DNA of 64,000 bases from positions 13,008,001 through 13,072,000 of the forward strand of contig JAFREQ010000014.1 of the NCBI GenBank assembly GCA_025331565.1, written 5' to 3'. The notes under the pieces are model-generated. The model made no database searches and was not told the DNA's origin. It worked only from the letters and a program-made list of their open reading frames with translations. The position numbers and the translations under genes were made by a program. Shown here piece after piece: positions 59,807 through 64,000 of the stretch (position 1 is its first letter; each line of letters opens with the position of its first letter). Origin of the DNA: Holacanthus passer. Taxonomy: Eukaryota > Chordata > Actinopteri > Pomacanthidae.

Positions 59807-60539
59807 GTGTGTCACGATTACAGCATCACCACTGTCTGTCTGTGTGTGTGTGTGTGTGTCAGCTTTGAGCAAGCACACTGCCGGCTCACCGTCGCCAAAT
59901 CTGTTCACACAGGTGCGGCGGGTTTTGTGTGTGTGTGTGTCTTTGCCTGTGTGTGTGTGTGTGTGTGTTTTTATCACCACGGAGCGCATCTGTCGTCGCT
60001 CCCAAGCACTAATCTTGAGGGAAGGGTGTAAGAGGCTTAGCGAGCTACTGAGCGTGGCTACTGCTGATTATTGTGTGCGAGGCACGCAAGGCAAAGGCGG
60101 TTTAGATAAGCCGGAGGTGTTTGAGTGATACAGGTAAACTGGTGACATTTTTCACAGCCAAGAATGAAGACCTGTACCCTAACACATAGGGTTCAGCCAA
60201 AGCGAATTACCTGAGGGTGGTATGGGGCAGAGAAAACAGACAGTAGAAGTGATCGTGTCTTAGTTTTTACAGGAGGATTTGAGAATCTGAGCGTGTTTGC
60301 TTATGTTTAGGCTTATTACAGATATCAGTATGATTGGCTTTTGGCTTGCAAGGGCTTGTGCAGTTCCACTTCAATAACAGCTGTGACGGAGTAAAACTTT
60401 GTTATTGACGTAAGCAGGGATATGAGAGCCTTAAGGTTGTTGTTGCAGCCTACTCTCCCTCTCCCTCTCTTCCTTTCCTTTCTGGTGGTGAAGCCTAAAG
60501 TCTAACCCACCAAGTGAATACCACCGTGACACTTTTGCA

Positions 60540-60541
<2 letters not shown>

Positions 60542-60593
<52 letters not shown>
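60542..60593. repeat. CA microsatellite (26 units)
   Basis: A pure CA array in the samd11 intron. Confidence 0.95.
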
Positions 60594-60595
<2 letters not shown>

Positions 60596-60740
60596 AAGTA
60601 TGTTGGCAGTTCCATGCGAGGCGGTGAGGGTTAGGCGGAGGAGGGAAGGCAGCGGGACTTGTATGGCCTGTACTGGCGTCTCCCTCTCTCCCTGCTGACT
60701 CCCCTCAGGGCATGGCAGCCAGCACTCCCTCACTGATGAG

Positions 60741-60800
60741 CTCTCTCTCTCGCTCGCTCGCTCGCTTGCTCGCTCACTCACACACGCAGATACACACGCA

Positions 60801-60841
<41 letters not shown>

Positions 60842-60875
60842 AGACACACACACACACACAGCACACACTATGTGC
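60741..60875. repeat. compound CT / GCTC / CA microsatellite
   Basis: CTCTCTCTCT passes into CGCTCGCTCGCTCGC, then CACACGCAGA variants, a pure CA array (60,802-60,839) and a further short CA run. Confidence 0.9.
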
Positions 60876-61953
60876 CTGCCTACTGACACAAATTACCTCA
60901 TGCACTCATTTATTTTGAAAGTTTGACGGCTGAACTTTGAGTGATCTTGTTTCGCTATAGGCATGAGGCAAGCGATCATAAAAAAGTGCAGCAGCTGGTG
61001 GGAAGACTTTTCACCTGCCTGCTCAGAACTAGGGGAAGTTAATTTGCTGTGTCGGCCCGGGCACAAGCTGTTTGTAACGACACCACACAAACCAAACTGC
61101 TGTTACAACTCAACAGTTTTGAATTTAAATGTGCTGATAATGTTGTTTATCCAAACTCTGAAAGTTTATGATTGATCCACTGTTGATAACTAGTTGACAA
61201 GGTGTGTCAGCTTTCTATTAAACCTGTTATTAGGTGATAATCAGGTGCTTAAAGGATTTCTCTCTCTTGACAGCTTTAATTCCTGTTAAAGTTGCCCCTT
61301 GAAGTTGTTAGATGTTGCTTATTTTGTGTGTCTGGGTCTCTGTTATTCTTTTGCATGTGTACAATTTAATACTCAAGCTCGTGCATGCATGTTGAAGTTT
61401 ATTCTTAGCTCACCGTGTTTGTGTTTTAGTCTGTACATGCATATGTGTTAGTTTGTGTCTGTGTCTTTATGCGTGCCTGTCTGTGATTATTTGTACACCC
61501 GTGATGGCTGGCTGACTTGCCTGCTTGCTGTGTATGCGTGTGTGTGTGTCTCCTCCCGGGAGAGCTGGGCTTCCTCTGCTCTGTTATTTCAGCGGAACTG
61601 GCGGAGGCCGGGAGGAAATTACACTCCCCTCCTCCGGCTCGTAAAGACCTCCTCCAATCAAGGGCTTCACTTGCAAAGTGGAATTAAACACACGCGCACA
61701 CAAGCTCACACACATATCCGTACATACGCACTTTTGCCTATAACTTATAGTCTATCTCATTATATTTTCATGATGCCATTTCTGATAGGGTTAATTGTGA
61801 AAAGATAATTAAAATGAAAGTGCAGCATATTGAGTGAAATAATAGAGATTGAGCTGTGTGTCGTCTTCGTAGACCAACTACCTACTCTACACTGCTTCTG
61901 TTTCACGTGTTGTGTGTTTGTGCGTGTGCTTGCATGTGTGTTGCCGAAGCTAT

Positions 61954-61967
61954 GTTGCTATGGTAAC
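61954..61967. promoter_or_regulatory. RFX X-box-like palindrome
   Basis: GTTGCTATGGTAAC has two half sites in perfect X-box spacing (consensus GTTRCC-AT-GGYAAC from memory), with one change (C to T) in the left half. RFX factors act in ciliated cells, which include photoreceptors. The link to samd11 is inference. Confidence 0.35.
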
Positions 61968-62269
61968 ACTGGATTCGGTCATTGGCCCAGAAGTGTGCAG
62001 GACCGCGGTCGTGTCGAGTGTGAGTGAGTGTATTTGTGCCCTTTTGTGTGCGTCTCTCTGTGTCAGCCAAATTAGAGATTGAGACTCTAATGAGCTGTTC
62101 ATTCAGCATTGCTCTTAATTTCATTTGCAGAGATGAATACGAATTGGAACGTGTGTCACACATGGAAATACTGTAATGTCATATACGCACATGCAAAAAC
62201 TCTTTAGTGCCTCATGTCTTTCTACAACTCTGATTCAAAGTAATTTCTGAAGTGTTGCTGAGCCCATGC

Positions 62270-62655
62270 ATGTGTTTGACAAGGTGTTGAACCTCTCTCC
62301 ATCCTTGCTTGTGAACGACTGAGTCTTTCCAGGATGAACCTTTCATACCCAATCATGATACTATCACCTGTTACCAATGAACCTGTTTACCTGTGGAATG
62401 ATCCAAACAGGTGTTTTTGGATCAGTCCACAACTTACACAGTCTTTTGTTGCTCCTCTCCCAACTTGTTTGAAACATGTTGCTGCCATCAAATTCAGAAT
62501 AAACAGATATTTACAAAAATCACTGAAGCTGGTGAGGTCAAACATTAAATATATTGTCTTTGTACTGTTTTAAATTGAGTATATGTCAAAAAGGATTAGC
62601 AAATGCTCACATTCTGTTTTATCTATGTTTCACCCAACGTCCCCACGTTTTTTGT
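62270..62655 (+). mobile_element. decayed teleost DNA-transposon relic
   Basis: The words TTTCATACCCAATCATGATA, CACCTGTTACCAATGAACCT, GTTTACCTGTGGAATGATCC, AAACAGGTGTTTTTGGATCA, CAGTCTTTTGTTGCTCCTCT and ACCCAACGTCCCCACGTTTT follow the order of a widespread fish repeat whose end reads CAACGTCCCAACTT. It lies in the samd11 intron. The part seen is non-coding; the parent family name is uncertain. Confidence 0.7.
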
Positions 62656-63639
62656 AGTCAGGATTATCATGAATAATTCAGTTGAAATAAACCGTTTCAT
62701 TTAGCAACTTAGCATTTAGCTTTCACTTCAGCAAGATTCCAGAGACTGGGGAGCTGAATGTGTATGTGGTTGTGTGTGTGCGTATGTATGTGCTGTATGT
62801 GAGCTTGTGTTGTACATATTTGCACACTGTATGACTGGATGTATGTGTGTTTGGGTGTGGACCCTGTTAACAGGCTGCTAAAATAAGATGGAGCATCTGT
62901 CTATCAGCCAAATGCGGTTTATCACGACAAAGCCAACGGTGATATTTCTATCTCAACATCTGTGTGTGTGTGTGTGTGTGCGTGCACACGCAAAAGTGTG
63001 TTTGCGTTTGTTGTTCGCCATGTGATTTCCTCTGATAGTTGCAGGCCTGCTCTGTCACACCAGGCCTCTGCAGACAGTACTCTCCTTTCATAGTTTTAAT
63101 TTCATACATCCATCAATGCACTCAAACAAGCTGTAAACAGGAACAGGATTACATGAAAGTAAATTCATTAATATTTTATAGTCATTTGTACAGTTTTTGA
63201 TTGTTATTAAAGTTTGCCAATTTTGTAGTTAGAAGGAAGTTTAGGCTTTGTTGATCATCATAATCTGTATACATGTATATACTCGATATTTAATCCAAGG
63301 TAAACATAAAGAATATTGCTTTTCATTTTTATTTTTGATGGATTTAATACTTATGTGCTAAAAAGTCGACTTGACTAAGAAATTGTCAGCTAAATTACAT
63401 TAGGCATTTGAGTTTTTCCTCATGTTCCAACATAACTGATCATCATTCACATTGCCTATACCTTTATGTCATAAATGAAGTATGTTGTTGTAAGTTGCGA
63501 CTTGTCTAAACCTCAGTAAAGTTGATGTTCACACCTTGAGGAGGTGTAGTTACTATTTTAAGTGTGCTGAACTTTACACAAGTTTCTAATAATCAAATTC
63601 TCAGCACAAGAGAAAACATCAGTTGAATTTACCAGCCAC

Positions 63640-64000
63640 AACTTTATGCTCGCCTCCGCTTCTCCTGTGTTTGTCTGGGGAGAGGAAGGCTCGTTACCTG
63701 TCCGTACAGCTCCCCTGCAGCAGCCTCGGTGGGCCAATCCAAACACAGAGAGAAGAAGAAGGGAGGAGGAAGGAGGGAAAGAAACTAGAGGGAAAGCGGA
63801 GAGCGAGAGGCGCACTGGCATGCTTGACTGCACCGCCACTGACCTCCCAGCGCCTCCCCGGCAGCCCCTCCACCCCCTCCACCTCGCCGCCTCTCGCCCT
63901 CTGTGCACCTCTCCCCCTCCCCCTCCCCCTGTCTCCCTCCCCTTGCCCTGTGCCGCTCCACTGGGCTGCAACTGCCCGCTCGGCTCAGCGCGTGGGGGCC
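63640..64000. promoter_or_regulatory. C/T-rich, CpG-containing block at window end
   Basis: From 63,820 the sequence is C-rich with CpG (CCAGCGCCTCCCCGGCAGCC, CTCGCCGCCTCTCGCCC) and ends in CGCTCGGCTCAGCGCGTGGG. It may be an internal samd11 promoter or an element cut by the window edge. No exon is recognised. Confidence 0.25.

Larger units (their letters stand above)
58878..64000 (+). other. samd11: samd11 intron (5' part), window ends inside
   Basis: The exon that should follow (human text starts NRGRLADKR, from memory) was not found, so the intron is longer than 5.1 kb. It holds GT runs near 59,840-59,970, CA arrays at 60,542 and 60,802, a repeat relic at 62,270, an X-box-like site at 61,954, a 42-base exon-like segment at 59,765 and a C/T-rich CpG block at 63,640-64,000. 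Confidence 0.75.

Noticed and set aside
60431..60889. 152-codon - strand frame
   Set aside because: It is a (VC)n reading of CA arrays plus a Ser/Glu/Arg stretch from GCTC repeats.
1..64000. CRISPR arrays, bacterial operons, phage or integrated virus genes
   Set aside because: No spaced direct repeats of CRISPR type, no ribosome-binding-site-led gene runs, and no viral coding region recognised; the window is ordinary vertebrate nuclear DNA.

Overview
The window comes from a vertebrate nuclear genome, most likely a teleost fish. It has spliced protein genes with very short introns (about 90-130 bases), long runs of CA/GT microsatellite, and decayed copies of dispersed repeats I recognise from fish genomes. 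It has no bacterial features such as operons or Shine-Dalgarno sites. Two genes are clear, both on the + strand. About 46 kb between them has no protein gene I can support.

Left part (1-10,785): the 3' half of rere (atrophin-2, a nuclear receptor co-regulator). Eleven coding exons can be placed to the base between 1843 and 8672. They run from the end of the SANT domain, through the GATA-type zinc finger, to the atrophin C-terminus and stop codon. A 3'UTR of about 2.1 kb follows, ending near an AATAAA at 10,758. The 5' half of the gene (BAH, ELM2, most of SANT) lies upstream of the window. Teleosts carry two rere copies; I cannot tell which one this is.

Middle (10,786-56,880): an intergenic interval. 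It holds decayed transposon relics (14.1, 18.3, 23.8, 26.7-27.7, 33.5, 37.2, 43.2 and 52.0 kb), microsatellites, and several GC-rich or homeodomain-site-rich blocks that look like conserved non-coding elements. There is also a promoter-like block at 25.79-26.3 kb with a possible first exon. Regulatory calls here rest on composition and motifs only.

Right part (56,880-64,000): the 5' end of samd11, which encodes a SAND plus SAM domain nuclear protein known from photoreceptors. Two coding exons are placed (57,146-57,599 and 58,786-58,877). They encode the N-terminus and a SAND domain with its KDWK core. The next known exon was not found before the window ends, so the remaining 5.1 kb is intron with microsatellites, one more repeat relic, a 42-base exon-like segment and a perfect-spaced X-box-like site.

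Both genes encode nuclear chromatin or transcription regulators, but nothing in the sequence shows that they act together. I saw no new multi-gene system. The best leads are the exon-like segments, the promoter-like block at 25.8 kb, the candidate enhancers and the three open frames in the large rere exon.
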